A stretch of 64,000 nucleotides of DNA. It comes from Bradyrhizobium sp. MOS003 (GTDB taxonomy: Bacteria; Pseudomonadota; Alphaproteobacteria; Rhizobiales; Xanthobacteraceae). Each line of letters opens with the position of its first letter. Position 1 is the stretch's first letter. Under the pieces are notes generated by a model that was not told where the DNA came from, searched no databases, and saw only the letters and a list, made by a program, of their open reading frames with translations. The position numbers and the translations under genes are program-made. Of the stretch, positions 15,227-22,445 are shown piece by piece. The DNA is taken from positions 310,001-374,000 of the forward strand of contig NZ_PYFW01000005.1 in NCBI RefSeq assembly GCF_003020125.1. The letters are read 5' to 3'.

Positions 15227-16921
15227 TCAGCGCAGGAACTCGGCGTCGCGATCGTCTTCGCCGTCATTCATGTCGAAAGCGAAGCCGCCGCCACCGGCGA
15301 CCTTCATTGCACGGGCCGGCTTGCGGGCAGGCGCCGGCTTCTTGGTGCCGCGATCGGCGGCCGCCATGTGCGCAGCCTTGGCCCGGAGTTGACCGACGGC
15401 GCGGTCGATCGGCTCGACCGCCGCCTTCTCCTTGCGCGCATCCTCGATCCGGAAGAACGAGATGGTGGACTGCAGCTGCTCGGCCTGCGAGGCGAGCTCC
15501 TCCGACGTCGAAGACACCTGTTCAGACGCGCTGGCGTTCTGCTGGCCGACCTTGTCGAGCTGCTGGATCGCCTGGTTGATCTGGGCCGAACCGACGTCCT
15601 GCTCGCGGCAGGCCGCAGTGATTTCTTGCACCAGCTCTGCCGTCTTCTTGATGTCCGGCACGAGCTTGGACAGCATGTCGCCGGCCTCCTGAGCGACCTT
15701 CACCGTCTCCGTCGAAAGCGTGCCGATGTCGGCGGCCGCTGCCTGGCTCCGTTCGGCGAGCTTGCGCACTTCGGAGGCAACTACCGCGAAGCCCTTGCCA
15801 TGCTCGCCGGCACGGGCGGCCTCGACAGCCGCGTTGAGGGCCAGCAGGTCGGTCTGACGGGCTATCTCCTGGACGATGGTGATCTTCTCGGCGATGGTCT
15901 GCATTGCCTGGACTGCGCGGCCCACGGCAACGCCACTGGCCTCCGCGTCCTTGGCCGACTGCCCCGCAATCTTCTCGGTCTGGTTGGCGTTGTCGGCATT
16001 CTGCTTCACGTTCGAGGCCATCTCCTCCATCGACGAGGAAGCCTCCTCGGCGGACGAAGCCTGCTCGGTCGCGCCCTGCGAGAGCTGCTCGGCGCTGGCC
16101 GAGAGCTCCTGGCTGCCGGCCGAAACGTTGCTGGCCGCAGTGAGGGCCTCTTCGACGACCTGGCGAAGCCTCTCCACCATCGCGTTCAGGGATTTGACGA
16201 GATCGCCGATCTCGTCATTGCTCGAGACGTTGATCGTCTGGGTCAGGTCACCGCCCGCCACGGCACCGGCAAGATTGACTGCGCGGCCAAGACCGCGCGC
16301 GATGCTGATGGAGATCCAAATTGCGGCTGCCAGACCAATCACGAGCGAGGCCACGACGGCCGAGATCAGCAGCAGCTGGGCCCGGTTGCCGTCTTGGTGC
16401 GCCTGCGCGGCCTGGTCGTTCATGTTCTTCTTGACGTTGGTGACATAAGCGTTGCCGGCCTCCATCGCCTCGCCGACGGCCTTGCGAACGTCGGTCATGG
16501 AGCGCTCGGCCGCCTTCGCCTTGTCCGTCCGCGCGAGCTTGAGGACCTCATCCTGGGCCGCGTTCATGCGCGTGTAGGCGACACCAAAATTCTCGAGCAG
16601 CTTCTTGCCTTCGGGTGAGGCCGCAGCGTGAATCTCTTCCTTCAGCTTGAGAAGTGTCTCGCGCTGCTTGGCGATCTCGGCAAGGAAACGCTCCGCCTCG
16701 CTCTCGGGAGCGACGATGATGTTCTTCTCGGCGCGGACCTGAAGCAGAATGCCCTTTTCGATCTCGGCGGCTCGATCCATGCGACCGGCGCGTGACACCA
16801 GGCCGTCGGCGGTGTCGATCATCTCGGTCAGCTTCACATAGGCGAGGCCGCCCGCCGCCATCGAGAGCAACAGGACCACGCCGAATGCACTGGCAAGCTT
16901 TGCCTTGACCGTAAATCTCAT
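15227..16921 (-). CDS. Methyl-accepting chemotaxis protein, second paralogue
   Basis: 564 residues. TM1 about 10-30 (LASAFGVVLLLSMAAGGLAY), a periplasmic helical domain, TM2 about 180-203, HAMP, then a signalling hairpin almost identical to that of the neighbouring MCP (tip QTDLLALNAAVEAARAGEHG). It lacks the extra 35-residue HAMP-like segment of the first paralogue. The C-terminal tail is again Gly-rich and acidic, ending RDAEFLR. The periplasmic domains of the two differ much more than the hairpins, so they probably sense different ligands and share one CheA array. Between two cheW genes. Confidence 0.92.
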   Translation of the reverse strand: MRFTVKAKLASAFGVVLLLSMAAGGLAYVKLTEMIDTADGLVSRAGRMDRAAEIEKGILLQVRAEKNIIVAPESEAERFLAEIAKQRETLLKLKEEIHAAASPEGKKLLENFGVAYTRMNAAQDEVLKLARTDKAKAAERSMTDVRKAVGEAMEAGNAYVTNVKKNMNDQAAQAHQDGNRAQLLLISAVVASLVIGLAAAIWISISIARGLGRAVNLAGAVAGGDLTQTINVSSNDEIGDLVKSLNAMVERLRQVVEEALTAASNVSAGSQELSASAEQLSQGATEQASSAEEASSSMEEMASNVKQNADNANQTEKIAGQSAKDAEASGVAVGRAVQAMQTIAEKITIVQEIARQTDLLALNAAVEAARAGEHGKGFAVVASEVRKLAERSQAAAADIGTLSTETVKVAQEAGDMLSKLVPDIKKTAELVQEITAACREQDVGSAQINQAIQQLDKVGQQNASASEQVSSTSEELASQAEQLQSTISFFRIEDARKEKAAVEPIDRAVGQLRAKAAHMAAADRGTKKPAPARKPARAMKVAGGGGFAFDMNDGEDDRDAEFLR

Positions 16922-16959
16922 TTGCAGCCCCTACCCCAGTCTCAGCCCGAGACCTCGTT

Positions 16960-17421
16960 TCAATTCAGGATGCGTTCCATGTTCGGAACGATGACGAACT
17001 CTTCACGCCACTTCGCGATGAAGCGAATGAACTCCGGCTTCCAGTGCATGCCGACGCGCGGCGTCTGCTGCACGTCGGTCTGCGAAATCTCCGTGACCTC
17101 GTAGACCTTGTCGGCGGTGACGCCGACCAGGACCGGCTCGCCGTCGAGATCGAGCTCGATCACGACGATGCGCGTCTCGGCCGTGTCATCGAGCTGCGGC
17201 ATGCCGAAGCGGATGCGCAGATCGGCGAGCGGAATGACGTTGCCGCGCACGTTGATCACGCTGGGAACGAAGGCCCGCGCGCCCGCCACCTTCGTCACGG
17301 GGACAGGATCGATGATCTCGCGCACGAGACCGGCATCGAGAGCGAATTTCTCCTCGCCGAGGCCGATCATCACGACCTGCATCGCGTCGGCTTGCCGTTC
17401 GCCGGCCAAACCATCGTTCAT
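16960..17421 (-). CDS. cheW: Chemotaxis coupling protein CheW, copy next to cheA
   Basis: 153 residues from the ATG at 17421, which shares one base with the cheA stop (TGATG). A single CheW domain: MIGLGEEKFALDAGLVREII, ARAFVPSVINVRGNVIPLADLRIRFG and GEPVLVGVTADKVYEVTEI. The open frame extends far upstream in the same phase, but that is a shadow of cheA. The overlap with cheA suggests coupled synthesis of CheA and CheW. The start of the mcp gene follows 38 bases after its stop. Confidence 0.92.
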   Translation of the reverse strand: MNDGLAGERQADAMQVVMIGLGEEKFALDAGLVREIIDPVPVTKVAGARAFVPSVINVRGNVIPLADLRIRFGMPQLDDTAETRIVVIELDLDGEPVLVGVTADKVYEVTEISQTDVQQTPRVGMHWKPEFIRFIAKWREEFVIVPNMERILN

Positions 17422-19493
17422 CACGCCGCCTCGCTGATATGCTGCTTCTCGACCTTCGACTGCGCCAACGCGACGAGCTGCGCGACGTCGAGGATCAATG
17501 CCGCCGTGCCGTCGCCCAGGATGGTCGCGCCGGAAAACATCGTGACGTCCGAATGCAGCTTGGAGAGCGACTTGATCACGGTCTGGTGGTTGCCGATGAT
17601 CTGATCGGCGACGAGACCGACGTGGGTGTCGCCGGTCGAGATGATGATCGTCTTCTGGTGCCGGTCCGGCGCGCCGGATGCGCTCATGATCTCGCGCAGC
17701 CGGAGGAATGGCACGAGATTGCCGCGCACGTTGAGGAAATTGCGGCCACGGGAGCGCTCGTCCTCGGCGGTCAGCTCGATGCATTCCTCGACTGCGGACA
17801 GCGGAATGATGTAGCGGCCCTCGCCGACGCGGATCAGAAGACCTTCGATGATCGCCAGCGTCAGCGGCAGGCGCAGCGTCACCGTGGTGCCCTGGCCCGG
17901 GCGGGTCGACAGATCGATCGAACCGCGCATGTTCTCGATGGTGCGCTTGACCACGTCCATGCCGACGCCGCGGCCAGACAGCGCCGAGATGGTCTGCGCG
18001 GTCGAGAAGCCGGGATGGAACAGAAACTGATGGATTTCGTGATCGGTGAGCACGGCGCCGGCTGCAATCAGCCCCTGTTCTTCCGCTTTCGCGCGGATGC
18101 GGGCGGTGTTGAGGCCGCCGCCATTGTCCTTCACGGTGACGAGCACCTGCGCGCCGGAATGGACGGCGGCGAGCTCGATCCGGCCCTGCTCGGTCTTGCC
18201 GTTGGCCGAACGGCTCGCGGTATCCTCGATGCCGTGATCGATGGCGTTGCGGATCAAATGCACCAGCGGATCGGCCAGGCACTCGATCATGGTCTTGTCG
18301 AGCTCGGTATCTTCACCGGTAGTGACGAATTCGACCGGCTTCGACAGATCACGCGACAGATCGTGGATCAGGCGGCGGAAGCGCCCGAACAGCGAACCGA
18401 TCGGCACCATGCGCGCGCCCATCGTGGTGTCACGCAGAGAGGAGGCAAGGCGCTCGATTTCCTCGGCGATCATCTTGATCGAGAGATCGGAGCCGGAGGA
18501 TGCGAGTTGGGTCAGACGCGCCTGTGCGATGACGAGCTCGCCGACGCGATCCATCAATTCGTCGAGGCGCTCGGCCTGGACGCGGACGGTGGCGATGCCA
18601 CGATCGTCGCGCTTGGCCTCGAGCTTCGGTTCAGGCCTTGGTTCGGACTTCGGCTCCGCTTTTGCGACAGGGTGCTCGGCGACAGGCGGTGCAGCGGCCT
18701 CAACCGGCGCGGGCGCAGCGACCATCGGGGTCAGCTCCTCGTCGAGCAACTGGAACAGCGGTGCGGGAGGGAGCGCTTCGACATGCTCCAGCGGCGATAG
18801 CGTCAGCTTCATTTCGTCCGACACGAACATGAAGACGTCGTCGATCGCATCCTTGTCGCAGGCGGCGTGCAGCTTGACGTCCCATTTCAGATAGCAGTCT
18901 TCCGGCTCCATCTCGTCGAGGAAGGGGATGCCGTCTGTGACAGGCACGACGAAGCAGGGGCCGAGCTTGCAGAGATCGTCCAGCAGGTCGAGCGGGTTCG
19001 AGCCGTTGCGCAGGATATGGGATTCGAATTCCAGATAAAGGTGCCAGCCGGCCTGCTTGCTCTCAACCGGGGCGAGCGGCGGCGCCACCACGATCTCGGC
19101 GACGGGTGCCGCGGCCTGGTCGGGAAACACGAAGCGCTTGAGGTCGTCGAGGATGGCCTCGCCGATGATGTCGTCGGTCGACTGGGGATCTTCGATCAAC
19201 GCGCGGATGTAGTCCTTGGCGGCGAGCGCGACCGAGATCAGCTCCTGGGTCGGCTTGATCTCGCCCTTGCGGACGCGGTCGAAGGCGGTCTCGAATTCGT
19301 GGGTGAAGGCGGCAACCTTGTCGAAGCCGAACATGGCGCCCGAACCCTTGATCGTATGCAGGGCGCGGAAGGCGGAATCGACCAGTTCACGGTCGTCTGG
19401 ACGCTGGCCGAGGTCGAGCAAGGCCCCTTCAAGAACTTCGAAGAGCTCGCTGGCTTCCTGACGAAAGATCTCGGTCGGATCCATCGCGCTCAT
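17421..19493 (-). CDS. cheA: Chemotaxis histidine kinase CheA
   Basis: 690 residues. P1/HPt domain at 1-110 with phospho-accepting His46 (LHTIKGSGAMF), a middle domain about 150-245 (HLYLEFESHILRNGSNPLDL) that fits the P2-like module of this CheA class, a Pro/Ala/Glu-rich linker, a dimerisation helix pair (about 300-360), the ATPase domain with N box (LIRNAIDHGIED), G1 (VTVKDNGGGL) and G2 (GRGVGMDVVK), and a C-terminal CheW-like domain (about 555-690). All catalytic boxes are intact. It overlaps cheY upstream by four bases (ATGA) and cheW downstream by one. It should phosphorylate the CheY at 19490-19855 and CheB. Confidence 0.95.
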   Translation of the reverse strand: MSAMDPTEIFRQEASELFEVLEGALLDLGQRPDDRELVDSAFRALHTIKGSGAMFGFDKVAAFTHEFETAFDRVRKGEIKPTQELISVALAAKDYIRALIEDPQSTDDIIGEAILDDLKRFVFPDQAAAPVAEIVVAPPLAPVESKQAGWHLYLEFESHILRNGSNPLDLLDDLCKLGPCFVVPVTDGIPFLDEMEPEDCYLKWDVKLHAACDKDAIDDVFMFVSDEMKLTLSPLEHVEALPPAPLFQLLDEELTPMVAAPAPVEAAAPPVAEHPVAKAEPKSEPRPEPKLEAKRDDRGIATVRVQAERLDELMDRVGELVIAQARLTQLASSGSDLSIKMIAEEIERLASSLRDTTMGARMVPIGSLFGRFRRLIHDLSRDLSKPVEFVTTGEDTELDKTMIECLADPLVHLIRNAIDHGIEDTASRSANGKTEQGRIELAAVHSGAQVLVTVKDNGGGLNTARIRAKAEEQGLIAAGAVLTDHEIHQFLFHPGFSTAQTISALSGRGVGMDVVKRTIENMRGSIDLSTRPGQGTTVTLRLPLTLAIIEGLLIRVGEGRYIIPLSAVEECIELTAEDERSRGRNFLNVRGNLVPFLRLREIMSASGAPDRHQKTIIISTGDTHVGLVADQIIGNHQTVIKSLSKLHSDVTMFSGATILGDGTAALILDVAQLVALAQSKVEKQHISEAA

Positions 19494-19855
19494 GCACGCA
19501 CCAATTTACCGACCACGGCGAGCAGCTGCTCAGGCTTGAACGGTTTGGTGATCCAGCCGGTGGCGCCGGCGCTCTTGGCTTCCTGCTTCACCGTGTCGTT
19601 GGATTCCGTCGTCAGGAACACGATGGGCATGCCGACCGCGCTCGGTAGCTTGCGCAGTGCCCTGATCAGTTCCAGCCCGTTCATGACGGGCATGTTGAGA
19701 TCGGTGATGACGAGGTCGAGTTTACCGGCCTGAGCCTTGGCGAGCCCTTGCGCCCCGTCACCCGCCTCGATCACACTGTGACCGGCCGGCTCGAGCACGA
19801 CCTTGATCATCTGCCGGATGCTGGGCGAATCGTCGACGGTCAGAATCGTGGCCAT
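19490..19855 (-). CDS. cheY: Single-domain response regulator CheY
   Basis: 121 residues, receiver domain only. Phospho-acceptor Asp52 (VITDLNMPVMNG), acidic pocket at residues 8-9 (VDD), Thr at FLTTES and Lys at ITKPF are all present. Its start codon shares one base with the stop of the STAS gene and its stop overlaps cheA by four bases. Operon position immediately before cheA makes it the direct target of this CheA. Whether it binds the flagellar switch or acts otherwise cannot be told from sequence. Confidence 0.92.
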   Translation of the reverse strand: MATILTVDDSPSIRQMIKVVLEPAGHSVIEAGDGAQGLAKAQAGKLDLVITDLNMPVMNGLELIRALRKLPSAVGMPIVFLTTESNDTVKQEAKSAGATGWITKPFKPEQLLAVVGKLVRA

Positions 19856-20178
19856 TAGACGCCATCTTTCTTTTGCGGGAAATGCTGATCGATCATCGCC
19901 TCGCTGGTGAAGCCGGCGCGGCGAAGGGTGTTGCGAAGAGATTGTGAGAAAGAGGTCAGCACCACCGGGCGGCCCTGGGCCTGCCCCGTCTTGGCCGTCG
20001 ATAGCAGAAGCTGGATCGAGGTCACGTCGGCCTTGTCGACGCTCGAACAGTCGATCTCGAGCCGCTCCTGGCGGCCGAACGCCTCGCGAATGAGCTCATA
20101 GACATTGCGAATGGCCGCGATGCTGCAATCGGCGGGCAACCGCAACGACCACTTCGGCTCCGTGGGATTGAGCGCCAT
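19855..20178 (-). CDS. STAS-domain protein at the head of the chemosensory operon
   Basis: 107 residues forming one STAS domain: WSLRLPADCSIAAIRNVYELI, LEIDCSSVDKADVTSIQLLLS, GRPVVLTSFSQSLRNTLRRAGF. The position normally taken by the phosphorylatable Ser/Thr of anti-sigma antagonists falls in the segment DKADVTSIQL, where a Thr-Ser pair is available. STAS proteins act as protein-interaction switches and are found at the start of several alphaproteobacterial chemosensory clusters. First gene of the operon; its stop and the cheY start share one base. Confidence 0.8.
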   Translation of the reverse strand: MALNPTEPKWSLRLPADCSIAAIRNVYELIREAFGRQERLEIDCSSVDKADVTSIQLLLSTAKTGQAQGRPVVLTSFSQSLRNTLRRAGFTSEAMIDQHFPQKKDGV

Positions 20179-20449
20179 CGCTGACCCGCCTTTGCTAAAA
20201 TTCCACTACCCGTTTGACGCGAATCGGGTGAGCAAACCCCTAACGCGGGCATCCGTACAACTACGGGTCACATTCCCATGGAATTCGCGCAACCGCGTGC
20301 AAACGTGCACAGCCTGCTGAGACCCTTCATGCGCGGAGCGCATATCCGCGGCGCATGCGCCCTCGTACGACGCATTTGCTTCGCGTTAAATTTGCTTGGG
20401 TTATGCATTGGGCTCGTGTCTTTGCCAGCGAAGAGAGCCCCGGCCGACG
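20179..20449. promoter_or_regulatory. Divergent promoter region, chemosensory operon and HD-GYP gene
   Basis: This 271-base gap separates the STAS gene (minus) and the HD-GYP response regulator (plus), so both promoters must lie here. I cannot identify a reliable -35/-10 pair on either strand. A weak dyad, GGGTGAGCAAACCC, is at 20226-20239. Confidence 0.35.
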
Positions 20450-21574
20450 ATGCTGACTCAAGCGCTTCTGGTTGACGACAGCCGGTCCGTCCTCAACTAC
20501 CTGAAACGTCATATCGAGGCAGAAGGCCTGGTCGAGGCCACGGCCTGCCTCGATCCCGTGGAAGCGCTGGCTTGCGCGCGGGAGCGAGTGTTCGACCTCG
20601 TGCTGGTCGATTATGAAATGCCGCACATGGACGGCATCAGCTTCATCCGCGCCTTCCGTGCCCTGCCTGGCTGCGCCGACATTCCAATCGCGATGGTCAC
20701 CTCACAGCAGACGGATGACATCAAGATGGAAGCGCTGCAGGCCGGTGCGACCGATTTCCTGCCCAAGCAGCCGCAGAGCCTCGAGATGACGGTGCGCCTG
20801 CGGAATTTGATTCAGCTCGGTGCAGCCGTGCGCAAGCTCAACGACCGTGCGGCGCATCTGGCCAGCGAAGTCGCCGCCGCGACGCAAAAGCTCGGCGAAC
20901 GCGAGGAGGAGATCATCCTGCGGCTCGCGCTCGCGGTGGAATACCGTGACAACGACACCGGCGAGCACACGCTGCGGGTTGCCAGGTACAGCCGCGTCAT
21001 CGCCGAGCAGCTCGGACTGCCGGCCCGGCTTTGCCGCGACATTTATCTGGCCGCGCCACTGCATGACGTCGGCAAGGTCGCCATTCCCGACAACATTCTG
21101 CTCAAGCCCGGCAGGCTGACCGACGACGAGATGGCGGTGATCCGAACCCATGCAACGATCGGCGAGCGGATCCTGGCGGACTCCGGTTGCGAGCTGATCC
21201 AGCTCGGTGCGCAAATTGCAGCAGGCCATCATGAACGCTGGGACGGCGCGGGTTATCCAAACGGTCTGAAGGCGGACGAGATTCCGGTCGCCGCGCGCGT
21301 GGTCGCGGTCGCCGACGTCTTCGACGCGCTGACGACGCGACGACCATATAAGGAGCCGATGCCGATCGAGGTGGCTCGCAGCTATCTGGTCGAGAACAAG
21401 GGCAGCCAGTTCGATCCGGCCTGCGTCGAGGCCTTCTTGTCGCGCTGGGACGAGGTGGTCGGGATCGCTGCCGGCGAGCGGGCGACGCCATTTCAAAAGG
21501 CCGAGGCTCCGCTCGCTCCGATCATGGAGTCTCCGGTCGAGGGCCGCGCGCCTGAGGCTGTCACGGCCAGCTGA
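20450..21574 (+). CDS. Response regulator with HD-GYP c-di-GMP phosphodiesterase domain
   Basis: 374 residues from the ATG at 20450 (MLTQALLVDDS). Receiver domain 1-125 with Asp54 (VLVDYEMPHMDG) and Lys in PKQP, a short coiled-coil linker (about 130-165), then an HD-GYP domain: EYRDNDTGEHTLRVARYS, the HD pair in PLHDVGKVAIPD, the HATIGERIL helix, HHERWDGAGYPNGL carrying the GYP motif, and ADVFDALTTRRPYK. All metal ligands appear present, so c-di-GMP hydrolysis is expected. It diverges from the chemosensory operon, so phosphorylation by that CheA is plausible but unproven. The open frame continues upstream without a start-like context. Confidence 0.88.
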   Translation: MLTQALLVDDSRSVLNYLKRHIEAEGLVEATACLDPVEALACARERVFDLVLVDYEMPHMDGISFIRAFRALPGCADIPIAMVTSQQTDDIKMEALQAGATDFLPKQPQSLEMTVRLRNLIQLGAAVRKLNDRAAHLASEVAAATQKLGEREEEIILRLALAVEYRDNDTGEHTLRVARYSRVIAEQLGLPARLCRDIYLAAPLHDVGKVAIPDNILLKPGRLTDDEMAVIRTHATIGERILADSGCELIQLGAQIAAGHHERWDGAGYPNGLKADEIPVAARVVAVADVFDALTTRRPYKEPMPIEVARSYLVENKGSQFDPACVEAFLSRWDEVVGIAAGERATPFQKAEAPLAPIMESPVEGRAPEAVTAS

Positions 21575-21747
21575 TTCGCCGTCCGGCCAACAGCTTGGCA
21601 CCCTCCTCTGTCGGCGATGGGCGGTTTGAACCACTTCCTGCTAGAGTACACCAATCATCAAAGAGTGATTCTGGTCACACTTGCCTGGTCGCCCCGATGC
21701 TAAAAGTCGCACCGGGACGGGGACCAGCAAAATATCGGTTGAATTGA

Positions 21748-22428
21748 ATGAGAATAGCCATGAGAAGCCTGATCGGCGCTGTTGTCGGCGCGTTCTGTAT
21801 TGCGGCCCCTGCCCTGGCAGAGACGCCTGCTGCCATCGTCGAGGATGTGCAAGGCAAGGTCGATGGCGTCGAGTTCATGGACTATGTCGCTGCGGGCAAG
21901 ATCATCAAGCTCGGGCCCAAGGCCAGCATTACGCTGAGTTACCTCAAATCCTGCCTGCGCGAGACCATCAGCGAGGGCGTCGTTCTGGTCGGCGCCGAGC
22001 AGAGCACCGTGCAGCTCGGCGACGTGCAGCGCGCCAAGGTACCCTGTGACACCAAGGCGGCGCAGCTCTCCGAGCGCGAGGCGAACCAGAGTGCCGCGAC
22101 CACGTTCCGGACCATGCGGTCCGACGCCAAGGCCGCTCCGTCCAAGCTGCCGACGATCTATGGCGTCGCGCCCCTGATCCAGGCCAAGAGTGGCAGCACA
22201 CTGGTAATCGAGCGCACGGACGGCAAGGAACCCACGATCAGCGTGCCGCTCAAGAACGACATCATGATCCGCGGCAAGTTCTATGACTTTGCCAAGGCCG
22301 GAAAGTCGCTGACCCCGGGCGGCAGCTATCTCGCAAGCCTCGGAACCAAGCGCTACACCTTCCAGGTCGACGCCAGCGCCACCGCCTCGCCGACCCCGAT
22401 CATCGGCCGCCTGCTGCGGCTCGAATAG
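21748..22428 (+). CDS. Exported FecR-like protein paired with adenylate cyclase
   Basis: 226 residues with a signal peptide ending in APALA; an ATG at 21760 (MRSLIGA) is an alternative start. The mature part begins with a FecR-type segment (AAIVEDVQGKVDG, then YVAAGKIIKLGPKASITLSYLKSC) and ends in a beta-rich domain of about 80 residues. It contains Cys in SYLKSC and VPCDTK that could pair. It lies 17 bases before the CHASE2 cyclase gene, a pairing known from other proteobacteria. Inference: it contacts the periplasmic CHASE2 domain. No iron-transport role is implied by the context. Confidence 0.65.
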   Translation: MRIAMRSLIGAVVGAFCIAAPALAETPAAIVEDVQGKVDGVEFMDYVAAGKIIKLGPKASITLSYLKSCLRETISEGVVLVGAEQSTVQLGDVQRAKVPCDTKAAQLSEREANQSAATTFRTMRSDAKAAPSKLPTIYGVAPLIQAKSGSTLVIERTDGKEPTISVPLKNDIMIRGKFYDFAKAGKSLTPGGSYLASLGTKRYTFQVDASATASPTPIIGRLLRLE

Positions 22429-22445
22429 CGGTCTGCGACGGAGCG

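Noticed and set aside
17439..18800. 453-residue plus-strand frame
   Set aside because: Antisense of cheA; Asp/Arg/His-rich composition typical of shadows.
21676..21698. Sigma-54-like sequence TGGTCACACTTGCC upstream of the FecR-like gene
   Set aside because: The distance between GG and GC is two bases too short for a -24/-12 promoter.
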